Positions 1-9,354 of a DNA stretch of 52,759 bases are shown piece after piece. The stretch is from Chlorobiota bacterium. Its GTDB lineage: Bacteria > Bacteroidota > Bacteroidia > Bacteroidales > JAADGE01. The translations under genes and the position numbers were made by a program. The notes beneath the pieces are model-generated. The model was not told where the DNA came from, did not search any database, and saw only the letters and a list, made by a program, of their open reading frames with translations. The DNA lies in the NCBI GenBank assembly GCA_013152535.1, contig JAADGE010000066.1, positions 1 through 52,759 on the forward strand. The letters run 5' to 3'. Numbering within the stretch: position 1 is the first letter of the stretch; each line of letters starts with the position of its first letter.

Positions 1-599
1 AAAAAACAGAGCTCAATTGGAATAAATTAGTTTCCGATGCTTATTGGAAACGTGTAAAACTTTCGGAAAAAGGGCATTATGCCACACCCGAAATTCATTT
101 CGATAAAACAAAAGAAAAAGGACATCCGTTTGCATACCATGTTTACGGAACAGCAATTACGGTCGCAAAAGTTGATACTTTGAGAGGAACATACGAGATT
201 GAAAAAGTTAATATTGTTCACGATTTCGGAAAAAGTATGAATATTCTGCTCGACAAAGGACAAATTGAGGGTGCATTAATTCAGGGCATAGGCTGGTTGA
301 CTATAGAAGAAATCAGGCATAACGAAAAAGGACAGTTACTTGCAAATGCTCTTTCAACCTACAAAGTACCTGATATTCATTCTGTTCCGAAAGAAGTTAA
401 TATTAAAGAACTTGAAACAGAAAGCAGCAAACATGCAATATTAAAATCGAAAGCCGTAGGTGAGCCGCCTTTTATTTACGGTACCGGAAGTTTTTTTGCA
501 ATTCAAAATGCAATTAAAACATTTAATCCGCATTACAAACCGGATTATAATGCACCTATGACACATGAAAAGGTTCTGACGGGATTATATCAAAAATAA
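1..599 (+). CDS. xdhB: Xanthine dehydrogenase molybdopterin-binding subunit, C-terminal part (cut by window edge)
   Basis: This is the last ~198 codons of the large molybdenum-cofactor subunit of xanthine dehydrogenase, which oxidises hypoxanthine and xanthine to urate. The frame is open from base 3, so the gene starts left of the window; an internal TTG at 180 is not a real start. Family signatures are the stretch GHPFAYHVYGTAIT, then TLRGTYEIEKVNIVHDFGKSM, the QIEGALIQGIGWLTIEE segment, STYKVPDIHSVPKE and the VGEPPF motif near the C-terminus, which belongs to the molybdopterin-binding domain. The partner FAD/2Fe-2S subunit would be expected upstream, outside the window. No frameshift is seen. 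Confidence 0.93.
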   Translation, partial: KTELNWNKLVSDAYWKRVKLSEKGHYATPEIHFDKTKEKGHPFAYHVYGTAITVAKVDTLRGTYEIEKVNIVHDFGKSMNILLDKGQIEGALIQGIGWLTIEEIRHNEKGQLLANALSTYKVPDIHSVPKEVNIKELETESSKHAILKSKAVGEPPFIYGTGSFFAIQNAIKTFNPHYKPDYNAPMTHEKVLTGLYQK

Positions 600-647
600 C
601 TGCTTTAAAATTTCAGACAAAATTGTTTATTTTAGGAAAATAAAAAA

Positions 648-655
648 TACTTTTG
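648..655 (+). promoter_or_regulatory. Bacteroidota -7 box (TACTTTTG) for the CorA-type gene
   Basis: TACTTTTG matches the Bacteroidota -7 consensus TAnnTTTG exactly, and would give a leader of about 115 nt. No convincing -33 box is at the ideal distance; a TTG at 623-625 is slightly too far. The leader contains a 12-codon ORF (683-721, MDDTPYQKKLNY). Confidence 0.5.
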
Positions 656-763
656 CAAATTGAAATAAAAAACTAAAAAACAATGGACGACACCCCATAT
701 CAGAAGAAATTAAATTATTAACTTTCTGCAAAAGAATTTTGTTTACTTGCAGAATTAAAATGT

Positions 764-770
764 AAGGAGG
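764..770 (+). promoter_or_regulatory. Strong Shine-Dalgarno AAGGAGG
   Basis: A full AAGGAGG lies 7 nt before the ATG at 778. It fixes the start of the CorA-type gene. Such a complete site is unusual in Bacteroidota, where most genes, including the neighbours here, have only A-rich sequence before the start. Confidence 0.7.
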
Positions 771-777
771 CAAAATT

Positions 778-1707
778 ATGATTAAAATTTTTAAAACATT
801 CGGCGGCTATACCGAAATTAACGACCTGCAAAAAAACTGTTGGATAAATACTACCAATCCGACACAAGATGAAATACTGAAATTAACAGCTGATTTCAAT
901 TTACCCAATGATATTATTCTTGATATTTTAGATAAAGACGAAAGACCGCGTATTGAATTTGACGATGACCGGACATTAATCATTCTGCGAATTCCGGTTG
1001 AAACAAAAAATGACGGAGTCCCTTTTCACACCATACCGCTCGGTATTTTCATTACCGAAAATTTTATTTTAACACTTTGTTTACAAGACAATGAAGTATT
1101 ACCAATCGGACAACCGTCGCCGTTCAGAGATCAATATGAACAAATAACTGATAATATAAATTTCATTTTACGATTATTTTTACGTTCCGGGAGTTTATAT
1201 TTAAGGTATTTAAAACGAATAAATCAAATGACGGAGTTAATTGAACAAGACCTTGAAAAATCCATTAAAAATAAAGAACTCAGTAAAATGTTAAAAATGG
1301 AAAAATGTTTAGTTTATTTTATTACTTCCGTAAAAGCAAATGAACTTGTATTGGCAAAACTACGAAATTCAAAAAAAATAACTACCGAGATTAACGAAGA
1401 TCTCTGGGAAGATGCTCTGATTGAAAATAAACAGGCACTCGAAACAAGTCAAATATATTCCGATATTCAAAGCGGAATGATGGACGCATTTGCTTCAGTA
1501 ATTTCTAATAATTTAAACGTGGTAATGAAACAATTAACACTGATTTCAATTATTTTAATGATACCGACTTTAATTGCAAGTTTTTTCGGTATGAACATCC
1601 GAAATTATATGGAAGACTCACTTTGGGCAATGCCGGCTATCATATTCGGCTCCTTGGTATTATCACTTTTAGGCGTAATCATATTCAGAAAAAGACAATG
1701 GTTTTAA
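778..1707 (+). CDS. corA: CorA-family divalent cation transporter
   Basis: A 309-residue CorA-family protein, expected to form a homopentameric inner-membrane channel for Mg2+ (or Co2+/Ni2+). The N-terminal ~240 residues are the cytoplasmic alpha/beta and long-helix region. Two membrane helices follow at about 250-270 and 282-304, with the diagnostic GMN selectivity motif at 271-273 (context SFFGMNIRN) and a basic C-terminal tail (FRKRQWF). The common form is YGMN, so the preceding Phe is a small variant. The length is normal for the family. It is a single gene with its own -7 box and a very strong Shine-Dalgarno. The metal cannot be told from sequence; Zn2+ efflux (ZntB-like) is the alternative. 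Confidence 0.9.
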   Translation: MIKIFKTFGGYTEINDLQKNCWINTTNPTQDEILKLTADFNLPNDIILDILDKDERPRIEFDDDRTLIILRIPVETKNDGVPFHTIPLGIFITENFILTLCLQDNEVLPIGQPSPFRDQYEQITDNINFILRLFLRSGSLYLRYLKRINQMTELIEQDLEKSIKNKELSKMLKMEKCLVYFITSVKANELVLAKLRNSKKITTEINEDLWEDALIENKQALETSQIYSDIQSGMMDAFASVISNNLNVVMKQLTLISIILMIPTLIASFFGMNIRNYMEDSLWAMPAIIFGSLVLSLLGVIIFRKRQWF

Positions 1708-1833
1708 CAGAAAATATTAAAACACTTTTATGTTAATTGATTAAACTATCAAACAGAATTGGGTCAGAAGAATACATTGATACATAAAAATAATGATTTG
1801 GTATTATTAAAACAGTAAAATAAGAAGTTTTTA

Positions 1834-1841
1834 TAACTTTG
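1834..1841 (+). promoter_or_regulatory. Bacteroidota -7 box (TAACTTTG) for the DUF5916 gene
   Basis: TAACTTTG is an exact TAnnTTTG match, 33 nt before the ATG at 1874, a normal leader length for the phylum. I see no clear -33 element. Confidence 0.5.
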
Positions 1842-1873
1842 AAGTTCGGAAATAATTTTCAATATTCTTTAAA

Positions 1874-4027
1874 ATGAAAAAACTCCTATTCACAATTCTG
1901 CTTTTTACCGGTATTGTTATAAATACTTTTGCTCAACATTCAAATCCGGATACCGTTCGGGTAACATATACAAATCAAAAAATTATTTTTGACGGCATCC
2001 CGAATGAAGCTGTTTGGCAAACTGCACAACATATCTCCAACTTTACGCAACGCGAATTAAATTTCGGGCAACCGGCAAGCGAGAAAACGAAAGTTGCTGT
2101 TTTATATGACAAGAACAACCTGTACTTCGGCATTTGGTGTTATCAAAATCCGAAAAGTATTGTTGCCAAAAATATGGGTGTTGATTTTGATGTCGAATCG
2201 GACGATAATTTTCAAATTGTAATAAGCCCGTTTAACGACAACCGAGGCGGTTATTTTTTTGCAATAAACCCAAACGGAGCAAGAAGCGATATATTAATTG
2301 CCGGAAACGAAGAAGGAAACAAAGACTGGAACGGAGTATGGGATGCGAAAACATCCGTTACTTCCGAAGGTTGGTTTGCAGAAATTATTATTCCGTTCAG
2401 CACTTTACAATTCAAAAATGATAATAATTACGACTGGGCAATAAATTTTGAACGCGATATCGTTTCAAAAAACGAACAAGCACTTTGGCAAGGCTGGACT
2501 CGCGATAATTCGATTTTTGCCGTTGTGAATGCCGGAACAATACGCGGATTAAAAAATATTACGTATGCACAAAAATTTGAATTAAAACCGTTTACGCTGG
2601 CAGGAATTCAATATAACAGAGATGATAAAAATAATTATCCGATAAAATTCGGCGGCGATTTAAATGTAAATATAACGCCTTCGTTAAAACTTAACTTAAC
2701 CAGTTTTACGGATTTTGCACAAGTTGAATCCGACCGTATTCCGGTAAATCTTTCGCGTTTCAGTGTATATTATCCGGAAAAACGAGCTTATTTTCTGGAA
2801 GGATACGATAAATTCGGCTTCTATTTAGGCGATCGAAATATGATATTTTACACTCGAACACTCGGAACCGAAAACGAGCAAACCGTTCCGATTATAGGAG
2901 GAATTCGCCTTTTCGGAAAAATAGGAAAGCACAACATAGGACTGTTAAATTTGGAAGAAGGAAAAATCGACAGTATTTCGGCAACCAATAATACCGTTTT
3001 AAGATACAAATACGACATCGGCGAACAATCGTATATCGGCGGAATTTTCACGAATAAAATTAACAATACCGTTTCAAACCAAGTTCTCGGTCTTGACGCT
3101 TCCTATCAGAATTCACATTTCCTTAAAAATAAAAATTTAACTCTGTCGGCCAATATTGCACTGAGCGGAAAAAATTTCTCATTTTCTGATAGTGCAATGA
3201 CATACAGACTGTTCGCTGATTACCCCAACGACCTGATTGACAACTATATGAGCATTGCAAGTATGCAGAAAGATTTTAATCCTGAATTGGGATATTTGCG
3301 TAGAAGCAATTATCGATCGTACAGCTGGTATTTCCGTATCACACCTCGATTTTTTACAAAATACGGTATTAAAAAAATGATATTTAAACCGTGGGGATTT
3401 ACAGTTTATCAAACTCTGAGTTCCGGCAAACTCGAAAGTTTTTCTAACGAAACCCGTCCGCTCGGTGCTGTTTTTAAATCCGGAGAACGTTTTGAAGTAA
3501 ATTTCCAACAATCATTTGACCGTTTAGACGAAGGTTTTGAACTTACGGACAGTATTACCATTCCCGTAGGCAGCTATTGGATGTTTCGAAAAGAGCTTCA
3601 ATTTGAAACCAACAGGGCAAGACGTCTTTGGATTTCCTTATTTTACAATTGGGGAAATTTTTATACCGGAAACATTAATACCTTCGAGGGTGAAGTCGGT
3701 TTTAATATCAGCAAACATTTTAACATAAATACAAATTATACTTTTAATAAAGTTCATCTGCCTCAGGGAGATGTTTCTACACACGAAGTGGCAAGTTATA
3801 TCAATTATGCGTTTAATACGCGTCTGAACATTTCATTTTTCGGACAATGGAACAGTCTGGAAAACGTGATGTTGTATAATTTCCGACTGCATTGGATACC
3901 CAAAATAGGCTCGGATATTTACTTAGTTTTCAATACAAATTATGATGAACCGATTAAACAAATCGAAATTTTAAAACCGGAAACAAGTGCCGGTATTTTA
4001 AAATTAGTTTGGCGATTTACATTTTAA
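1874..4027 (+). CDS. Secreted CBM9-like/DUF5916 protein
   Basis: A 717-residue exported protein. A signal peptide (MKKLLFTILLFTGIVINTFA, then Q) leads into a carbohydrate-binding family 9-like domain at about 25-230 (DGIPNEAVWQTA, then VAVLYDKNNLYFGIWCYQ, the usual start of this domain). The remainder is a DUF5916 region rich in alternating aromatic strands, ending in LVWRFTF with a terminal Phe, typical of outer-membrane beta-barrels. Family members are common in Bacteroidota and their role is not established; an outer-membrane barrel with a periplasmic sugar-binding-like module fits the sequence. It lacks a T9SS sorting domain. It stands alone between the CorA-type gene and the riboswitch-controlled antiporter. 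Confidence 0.85.
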   Translation: MKKLLFTILLFTGIVINTFAQHSNPDTVRVTYTNQKIIFDGIPNEAVWQTAQHISNFTQRELNFGQPASEKTKVAVLYDKNNLYFGIWCYQNPKSIVAKNMGVDFDVESDDNFQIVISPFNDNRGGYFFAINPNGARSDILIAGNEEGNKDWNGVWDAKTSVTSEGWFAEIIIPFSTLQFKNDNNYDWAINFERDIVSKNEQALWQGWTRDNSIFAVVNAGTIRGLKNITYAQKFELKPFTLAGIQYNRDDKNNYPIKFGGDLNVNITPSLKLNLTSFTDFAQVESDRIPVNLSRFSVYYPEKRAYFLEGYDKFGFYLGDRNMIFYTRTLGTENEQTVPIIGGIRLFGKIGKHNIGLLNLEEGKIDSISATNNTVLRYKYDIGEQSYIGGIFTNKINNTVSNQVLGLDASYQNSHFLKNKNLTLSANIALSGKNFSFSDSAMTYRLFADYPNDLIDNYMSIASMQKDFNPELGYLRRSNYRSYSWYFRITPRFFTKYGIKKMIFKPWGFTVYQTLSSGKLESFSNETRPLGAVFKSGERFEVNFQQSFDRLDEGFELTDSITIPVGSYWMFRKELQFETNRARRLWISLFYNWGNFYTGNINTFEGEVGFNISKHFNINTNYTFNKVHLPQGDVSTHEVASYINYAFNTRLNISFFGQWNSLENVMLYNFRLHWIPKIGSDIYLVFNTNYDEPIKQIEILKPETSAGILKLVWRFTF

Positions 4028-4110
4028 AACGGGTAAACGCTTCGAGTTTATGTAAACTTAAAATATTTTTCTTATACATTAACTTTTAATAAAAAAATAC
4101 AGAAAAATAT

Positions 4111-4140
4111 TTTGGTATTATTAAACATTATCTATTTTTG
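4111..4140 (+). promoter_or_regulatory. Promoter of the fluoride-riboswitch transcript
   Basis: TTTG at 4111-4114 and TATTTTTG at 4133-4140 match the Bacteroidota -33 and -7 boxes with an 18-nt spacer, near the usual 19. Transcription would start near 4147, only ~8 nt before the first base of the aptamer. This spacing supports both calls. Confidence 0.65.
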
Positions 4141-4154
4141 CAAACTCAAAAATC

Positions 4155-4210
4155 GGTGATGAAGTTCACCCTAAACCGTTCCGAGTATTCTTCGGACTGA
4201 TGACTTCTGC
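4155..4210 (+). promoter_or_regulatory. Fluoride riboswitch (crcB motif)
   Basis: The fold and conserved bases of the fluoride aptamer are all present. Stem 1 is GGTG (4155-4158) with CACC (4167-4170), enclosing the loop ATGAAGTT. CTAAAC follows. Stem 2 is TCCGA (4180-4184) with TCGGA (4192-4196). The 3' strand is CTGATGACTTCTGC (4197-4210). The essential pseudoknot forms between GAAGT (4161-4165) and ACTTC (4203-4207). Compared with known crcB-motif RNAs (loop GGAGT with ACTCC), both sides have changed together, a compensated pair. The aptamer sits in the leader of the antiporter gene at 4237, with 26 nt between its end and the ATG. There is no obvious terminator, so translational control is more likely. 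Confidence 0.93.
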
Positions 4211-4236
4211 TTTTATGAACATTTAAATTTACTATT

Positions 4237-5484
4237 ATGATTGTATCATTAGCAGGATTAGTTATAGCCGGAATGCTCATTGCCTGGCTTTTCAAATTTC
4301 TTAAAGTCCCCGAATTAGTAGGTATTTTAATTCTCGGTATTGCACTGGGACCCTTTGCTTTAAATATGCTGGACCCGAGTTTAATTAACATTGCGGGACA
4401 GTTAACTTCTGCGGCATTAATTGTCATTTTACTTCGAGCCGGATTTGAATTATCTAAAGACACACTTAAAAAAGTCGGACGTCCGGCAATATTATTGTCC
4501 ATGGTTCCGGCCGCCTTTGAAGCAACGGCAATTATGTTTTTAGCCCATTATTTTTTAAATTTTACCTTACTCGAAGGAGCAATCCTCGGTTCCGTTTTGG
4601 GGGCTGTTTCTCCGGCAGTAGTCGTTCCGCTGATGATTAAGTTTATTGACGAAAAGCGCGGCACAAAAAAAGGTATTCCTACACTTGTACTTGCAGGTTC
4701 TTCAATCGACGATGTTTTTGTTATTGTAATTTACAGTATTTTAATCGGTATATACACCGGTGGGCATGTTAATGTTGCTTGGGAACTTTTCAGTATTCCT
4801 ATTTCAATTATTCTCGGTATTGTTGTCGGTTTAATTGTGGGTTTAGTGTTGTATATTCTTTTTGATAAATTCAATCCGCGTGCAACAAAACGAATGCTCA
4901 TTATTTTAGCAATTTCTGTTTTTTTGGTTCAGGCAGAACATTTACTTGATAATATAATTCCTTTTGCTTCATTACTCGCAGTTATGGCTATAGGATTTAT
5001 TATTTTAGAAAAACGAGGAAAATATGCACACGAATTATCTGAAAAACTTTCAAAACTGTGGATTTTGGCAGAAATAGTTTTGTTTACTATGGTCGGGTCT
5101 GAAGTAAACATTCATCTTGCTTTAAAAATGGGATTAATCGGTGCATTAATTATATTTATTGCATTAATTTTCAGGAGTATAGGAACTTGGGTCAGTTTAA
5201 TAGGAACAAATTTTACAAGAAAAGAAAAATTATTTATTATTATTTCATACATTCCGAAAGCAACCGTTCAGGCAGCCATAGGCGGAGCTCCGCTTGCAGC
5301 TATGCAAGCTTCCGGTATGACAACTCTGCCGGGTGAACAAATATTAGCAATGGCTGTATTAAGTATTTTATTGACTGCTCCACTCGGTGCCTGGGGAATA
5401 ACCGTTTACGGAAAAAAAGTTTTGGAAGTTGATACTGAATTAACGGTTCATACGAAACAAGAAATTTCAGAAAATAACAAATAA
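4237..5484 (+). CDS. Cation:proton antiporter under fluoride riboswitch control
   Basis: A 415-residue integral membrane protein of the CPA (NhaP/NapA-like) antiporter superfamily with about 11-12 helices. The N-terminal half has GILILGIALGPFALNML, typical of the Na_H_Exchanger domain. The ion-binding helix reads SSIDDVFVIV with a paired Asp motif at 158-159, as in electrogenic CPA2 proteins. A later half-repeat (SYIPKATVQAAIGGAPLAAM) carries the conserved Lys of the transport core. A fluoride riboswitch precedes it, so it is probably induced by fluoride and relieves ion or pH stress; this is inferred from regulation. Whether it carries Na+, K+ or another ion is not visible. The CDS converges on uvrA across a shared terminator. 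Confidence 0.9.
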   Translation: MIVSLAGLVIAGMLIAWLFKFLKVPELVGILILGIALGPFALNMLDPSLINIAGQLTSAALIVILLRAGFELSKDTLKKVGRPAILLSMVPAAFEATAIMFLAHYFLNFTLLEGAILGSVLGAVSPAVVVPLMIKFIDEKRGTKKGIPTLVLAGSSIDDVFVIVIYSILIGIYTGGHVNVAWELFSIPISIILGIVVGLIVGLVLYILFDKFNPRATKRMLIILAISVFLVQAEHLLDNIIPFASLLAVMAIGFIILEKRGKYAHELSEKLSKLWILAEIVLFTMVGSEVNIHLALKMGLIGALIIFIALIFRSIGTWVSLIGTNFTRKEKLFIIISYIPKATVQAAIGGAPLAAMQASGMTTLPGEQILAMAVLSILLTAPLGAWGITVYGKKVLEVDTELTVHTKQEISENNK

Positions 5485-5520
5485 GTATTTTTCAGAAGAT
5501 TATAAGCATATTCTTGATAT

Positions 5521-5561
5521 AATTACCTCAATTTAAATATTATGTTCATTTTGAGGTAATT
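5521..5561. terminator. Bidirectional hairpin between the antiporter gene and uvrA
   Basis: AATTACCTCAA (5521-5531) pairs perfectly with TTGAGGTAATT (5551-5561) around a 19-nt loop, followed by a T-rich run on the plus strand. It lies between two convergent genes and probably ends both transcripts. The loop is longer than usual. Confidence 0.6.
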
Positions 5562-5607
5562 TATTTTTATATTTGCGGCAAAATCACATAAAATATCAAT
5601 TGTCAAT

Positions 5608-8451
5608 TTAGAGTTTCTCTTTCAAATATTTTGCGGTATAAGATTTTTTGCATTTTGTTAATTCTTCCGGTGTGCCGGAAAATAATAAATATCCGCCTTT
5701 TTCGCCGCCTTCAAGTCCCAAATCAATTACATAATCAGCTGATTTTATAATTTCAAGATTATGCTCAATAATAATAATTGTATGTCCTCTGTCCGACAAA
5801 GCATTAAATGATTGTAATAATTTATTAATATCATGAAAATGCAAACCGGTTGTGGGTTCATCAAATATAAACAAGGTTTTTTTTTGCATTTTTTCCTTAC
5901 TTAAAAAAGATGCCAACTTAACCCTTTGACTTTCACCGCCGCTTAATGTATTTGACGATTGTCCGAGTTTAACATAGGATAAGCCGACATCAAGCAATGG
6001 TTTTATCTGCGATGCAATCTTTTCTGTTTCTTTTTTCTCATAAAAGAAGTTATAAGCTTCTTCAACCGTTAATTCCAAAATATCAAAAATATTTTTACCT
6101 CTGTATGTAACATTCAGGATTTCTTCTTTATAGCGTTTTCCTTTGCATTCTTCACATTCCAAATGCACATCAGCCATAAATTGCATTTCAACAGTAATTT
6201 CACCTTCTCCGTTACAAGTATCACAACGTCCGCCGTCCACATTAAACGAAAAATGTGAAGGTTTAAACCCGTTTATTTTCGATGCTTGTTGCGAAGCAAA
6301 TAATTTTCGAATTTCATCAAATGCTTTCAAATAAATAACAGGATTTGAACGGGATGATTTTCCTATCGGATTTTGATTTACAAATTCCACAATATCAATT
6401 TGTTTTATGTCTCCGTATAATTCTGAAAAATCTCCCGGCTTTTTTCCGAAATCATTAATTTCACGACTTATTGCAGGATATAAAACATCACGAACTAAAG
6501 ACGATTTACCCGAACCGCTTACTCCGGTAACAACCGTTATCACATTTAAAGGAAATTCAACAGAAATATTTTTCAGATTATTATGTGTTACCCCTTTCAG
6601 ACCTATAAAATGATTTGATGTTCTTCTTTTTTCAGGTAATGAAATTGAAAGTTCATTTCGTAAATATTTTGCCGTGTAAGATTTTTCAGCTAAGTGCTTT
6701 TTATTAACTAACTCGCTGTAAGAGCCTTGAAAAATAACTTCGCCGCCGCCGACACCTGCATTCGGTCCGATATCAATAATACTGTCAGCCGCTTTTATAA
6801 TATCTTCGTCGTGTTCAACAACAATAACTGTATTCCCGATATCGCGAAGTTGCTTTAATACTTTTATAAGAAGGTGCGTATCTCTCGGATGTAAACCTAT
6901 ACTCGGTTCATCCAAAATATACAAAGAACCTTCCAAACTGCTGCCGAGAGAACTTGCCAAATTTATACGTTGTGACTCACCGCCGGATAATGTTGATGAC
7001 AATCGATTCAGAGTTAAATAAGATAACCCGACATCCGACAAATATTGCAATCTGTTAGTAATTTCCGTCAATAATCGTTTTGCCGTTTTCTTCTGATATT
7101 CAGATAAGTTCAAATTTTTAAAAAAGTTTTTCAAATCACTTATCGGAATATTTACCAAATCACTTATTGATTTTCCGCTTATTTTAACATAAGAAGCTTC
7201 TTTTTTTAATCGTGTCCCTTTGCATTCGCGACAAATTGTTTTTCCTCTGAATCGAGAAAGCATTACTCGATATTGTATCTTTCTGCTTTTCTTTTCAATT
7301 TTTTTAAAAAACGAGAAAATACCGAGAACCGATTTATTCCCTTCCCATAAAAGATTTTTTTCTTTTTGCGATAATTCAAAATATGCACGATGAACAGGGA
7401 AATCAAAATCTATAACATTTTCAATAAAACGATCTTTATACCAACTCATTTTCTCGCCCCGCCAACAAGCAACAGCTCCCTGATATACCGATAAAGTTTT
7501 GTTCGGAATAACCAAATCTTCATCAATTCCCATGGTTTTACCGTAGCCCTCACATACCGGACAAGCACCCACAGGATTATTAAAATTAAACATATGAACA
7601 GAGGGGATTTCAAATTGTATTCCGTCAGATTCAAACTTATCGGAAAATTCATTAATTACAATCTCATCTCCGTTATAAACTTTTATTCTGCAAATCCCTT
7701 TTCCTTCATAAAAAGCCGTTTGCACGGAATCTGATATTCTGCTTATGGTATCTTCATCATAATTAACGGATATTCTGTCAATCACAATATTAGCAATTTT
7801 TGGTTTACTCAATTTCTTTTTCGTAATAAGTTCTTCCGTTTTAAAAACATTCCCGTCAAATTCAACACGCATAAATCCTTGTTTTAACAAAACTTGTAAA
7901 TGTTCCGAATATGTTCGGTCATTATTTACGTATAAAGGAGATAAAATTATTGCTTTTGTTCCTTCTGTAAATCCGTTAATAAAATTTACCACATCACTAA
8001 CTGAATCTTTTTTTACTTTTTTACCTGAAATCGGAGAAAAAGTCTCTCCTGCCCTTGCAAACAATAATTTCAAATAATCATACACCTCAGTAGAAGTTCC
8101 GACAGTCGAACGCGGATTTCGTGTATTTACTTTCTGCTCAACGGCAATTGCCGGAGGAATTCCTTTTATAAAATCAACTTCAGGCTTATTTAATCTTCCG
8201 AGAAACTGACGTGCATAAGACGATAAACTCTCAACATATCTCCGCTGCCCTTCGGCATACAAAGTATCAAAAGCTAAAGACGATTTTCCCGAACCCGACA
8301 AACCGGTGATAACAACTAACTTATCACGCTCAATTGATAAGTCAATATTCTTTAAATTATGAACTCTTGCACCTTTAATTTCAATATTTTCAGAAAATAA
8401 TTCATTTTCTTTATTTACTTTTAAAATATTATTCTTATTTTCTTTCGGCAC
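5608..8451 (-). CDS. uvrA: Excinuclease ABC subunit A
   Basis: UvrA (947 residues) is the damage-recognition ATPase of nucleotide excision repair; it dimerises on DNA and loads UvrB. Two ABC modules are complete. The first has Walker [13 protein letters not shown] (Lys56) and signature [20 protein letters not shown] with [11 protein letters not shown]. The second has [17 protein letters not shown] and [16 protein letters not shown] with [10 protein letters not shown]. Zinc modules are visible: CPVC and CREC in the first half, CDTC and CEEC in the second. The length is normal, with a ~20-residue N-terminal extension before the conserved [14 protein letters not shown]. It is a lone gene with a TAGATTTG -7 box at 8481-8488. 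Many Bacteroidota carry two UvrA paralogues; this one has the full zinc and UvrB-binding regions expected of the repair protein. Confidence 0.95.
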   Translation of the reverse strand: MPKENKNNILKVNKENELFSENIEIKGARVHNLKNIDLSIERDKLVVITGLSGSGKSSLAFDTLYAEGQRRYVESLSSYARQFLGRLNKPEVDFIKGIPPAIAVEQKVNTRNPRSTVGTSTEVYDYLKLLFARAGETFSPISGKKVKKDSVSDVVNFINGFTEGTKAIILSPLYVNNDRTYSEHLQVLLKQGFMRVEFDGNVFKTEELITKKKLSKPKIANIVIDRISVNYDEDTISRISDSVQTAFYEGKGICRIKVYNGDEIVINEFSDKFESDGIQFEIPSVHMFNFNNPVGACPVCEGYGKTMGIDEDLVIPNKTLSVYQGAVACWRGEKMSWYKDRFIENVIDFDFPVHRAYFELSQKEKNLLWEGNKSVLGIFSFFKKIEKKSRKIQYRVMLSRFRGKTICRECKGTRLKKEASYVKISGKSISDLVNIPISDLKNFFKNLNLSEYQKKTAKRLLTEITNRLQYLSDVGLSYLTLNRLSSTLSGGESQRINLASSLGSSLEGSLYILDEPSIGLHPRDTHLLIKVLKQLRDIGNTVIVVEHDEDIIKAADSIIDIGPNAGVGGGEVIFQGSYSELVNKKHLAEKSYTAKYLRNELSISLPEKRRTSNHFIGLKGVTHNNLKNISVEFPLNVITVVTGVSGSGKSSLVRDVLYPAISREINDFGKKPGDFSELYGDIKQIDIVEFVNQNPIGKSSRSNPVIYLKAFDEIRKLFASQQASKINGFKPSHFSFNVDGGRCDTCNGEGEITVEMQFMADVHLECEECKGKRYKEEILNVTYRGKNIFDILELTVEEAYNFFYEKKETEKIASQIKPLLDVGLSYVKLGQSSNTLSGGESQRVKLASFLSKEKMQKKTLFIFDEPTTGLHFHDINKLLQSFNALSDRGHTIIIIEHNLEIIKSADYVIDLGLEGGEKGGYLLFSGTPEELTKCKKSYTAKYLKEKL

Positions 8452-8480
8452 GAAAATTGTTTTTTTAAATTAATAATCTG

Positions 8481-8488
8481 CAAATCTA
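8481..8488 (-). promoter_or_regulatory. Bacteroidota -7 box (TAGATTTG) for uvrA
   Basis: On the minus strand TAGATTTG matches TAnnTTTG exactly, about 30 nt upstream of the uvrA ATG. Confidence 0.55.
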
Positions 8489-8646
8489 ATGATATGCTTT
8501 TATCAAAAAATATTTTTTTTTTTCAAAATTTATTTCATATTTGCATTGTTGTTTATTAAACCTGAACTTTATTTTATTTTTTAACTTAAAAATCGCAGCC
8601 TATTAGCAAATTTCTACTTTTATTTTAATCAAAATAGAAGAATGCT

Positions 8647-9237
8647 ATGAAAACTAAACTCAAAGACAAAGAGCTTGTAATGAATTTTATGAGCGGAGAC
8701 AGGATTGCAATAGAGACACTCATCAACCGACACAAAGAACGCGTTTACACTTACATTTTATTTATCGTAAAAAATGAAAAATTAGCCGAAGATATTTTTC
8801 AGGACACATTTATTAAAGTAATCAAATCCTTACAAAAAGGAAAATATAATGAACAGGGCATTTTTGTATCTTGGGTTATCAGAATTGCACATAACCTAAC
8901 AATTGATCATTTCAGAAAAAAATCACGAATGCCTACTTATTCTAATGATGAAAATCCGGATATTGATATTTTTAATTCTCAAAAATTTGCCGATGCTACA
9001 ATTGAAGATGAGTTGATAAAAGATCAAATTGCTGCTGAAATTCGTCAATTAGTTGACATTTTGCCGCATGAACAAAGAGAAGTTGTACTTTTAAGACACT
9101 TCGGAAATTTAAGTTTTAAAGAAATTGCAGAGCAAACAGACGTAAGTATAAACACAGCGTTGGGAAGAATGCGATACGCATTGATAAATTTAAGAAAATT
9201 AGTAGGAGAAAAAAAACTGAATCTTTTATTAATGTAA
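8647..9237 (+). CDS. ECF-family RNA polymerase sigma-70 factor
   Basis: A 196-residue extracytoplasmic-function sigma factor. Sigma region 2 is at about 18-85 (LINRHKERVYTYILFIVKNEKLAEDIFQDTFIKV, with the -10-binding WVIRIAHNLTIDHFRKK). Sigma region 4 is at about 130-185, with the HTH LRHFGNLSFKEIAEQTDVSI followed by NTALGRMRYALINLRK. The length is typical. No anti-sigma gene is adjacent: the next gene is a multi-helix membrane protein with no anti-sigma signature, so control of activity is not evident. A strong terminator follows directly, so it is a monocistron. The leader is AT-rich with a near-match -7 box, CATATTTG, at 8536-8543. Confidence 0.9.
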   Translation: MKTKLKDKELVMNFMSGDRIAIETLINRHKERVYTYILFIVKNEKLAEDIFQDTFIKVIKSLQKGKYNEQGIFVSWVIRIAHNLTIDHFRKKSRMPTYSNDENPDIDIFNSQKFADATIEDELIKDQIAAEIRQLVDILPHEQREVVLLRHFGNLSFKEIAEQTDVSINTALGRMRYALINLRKLVGEKKLNLLLM

Positions 9238-9258
9238 AATAAAAAAACCATTCTTAAG

Positions 9259-9288
9259 ATGCTTGTTTTAATTACAAGCATTTTTTTT
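9259..9288 (+). terminator. Rho-independent terminator after the sigma factor gene
   Basis: ATGCTTGT (9259-9266) pairs with ACAAGCAT (9274-9281) around a 7-nt loop, followed by seven more T residues. Confidence 0.85.
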
Positions 9289-9354
9289 GCAATAAAACAC
9301 CATTTTCCGATGATAATATTTATTTTTGTTGATTATGAATTATAATTCTTATTT

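Noticed and set aside
1797-4126. Shared 15-mer TTTGGTATTATTAAA at about 1797 and 4111
   Set aside because: Short AT-rich match between two promoter regions; likely chance or shared promoter composition.
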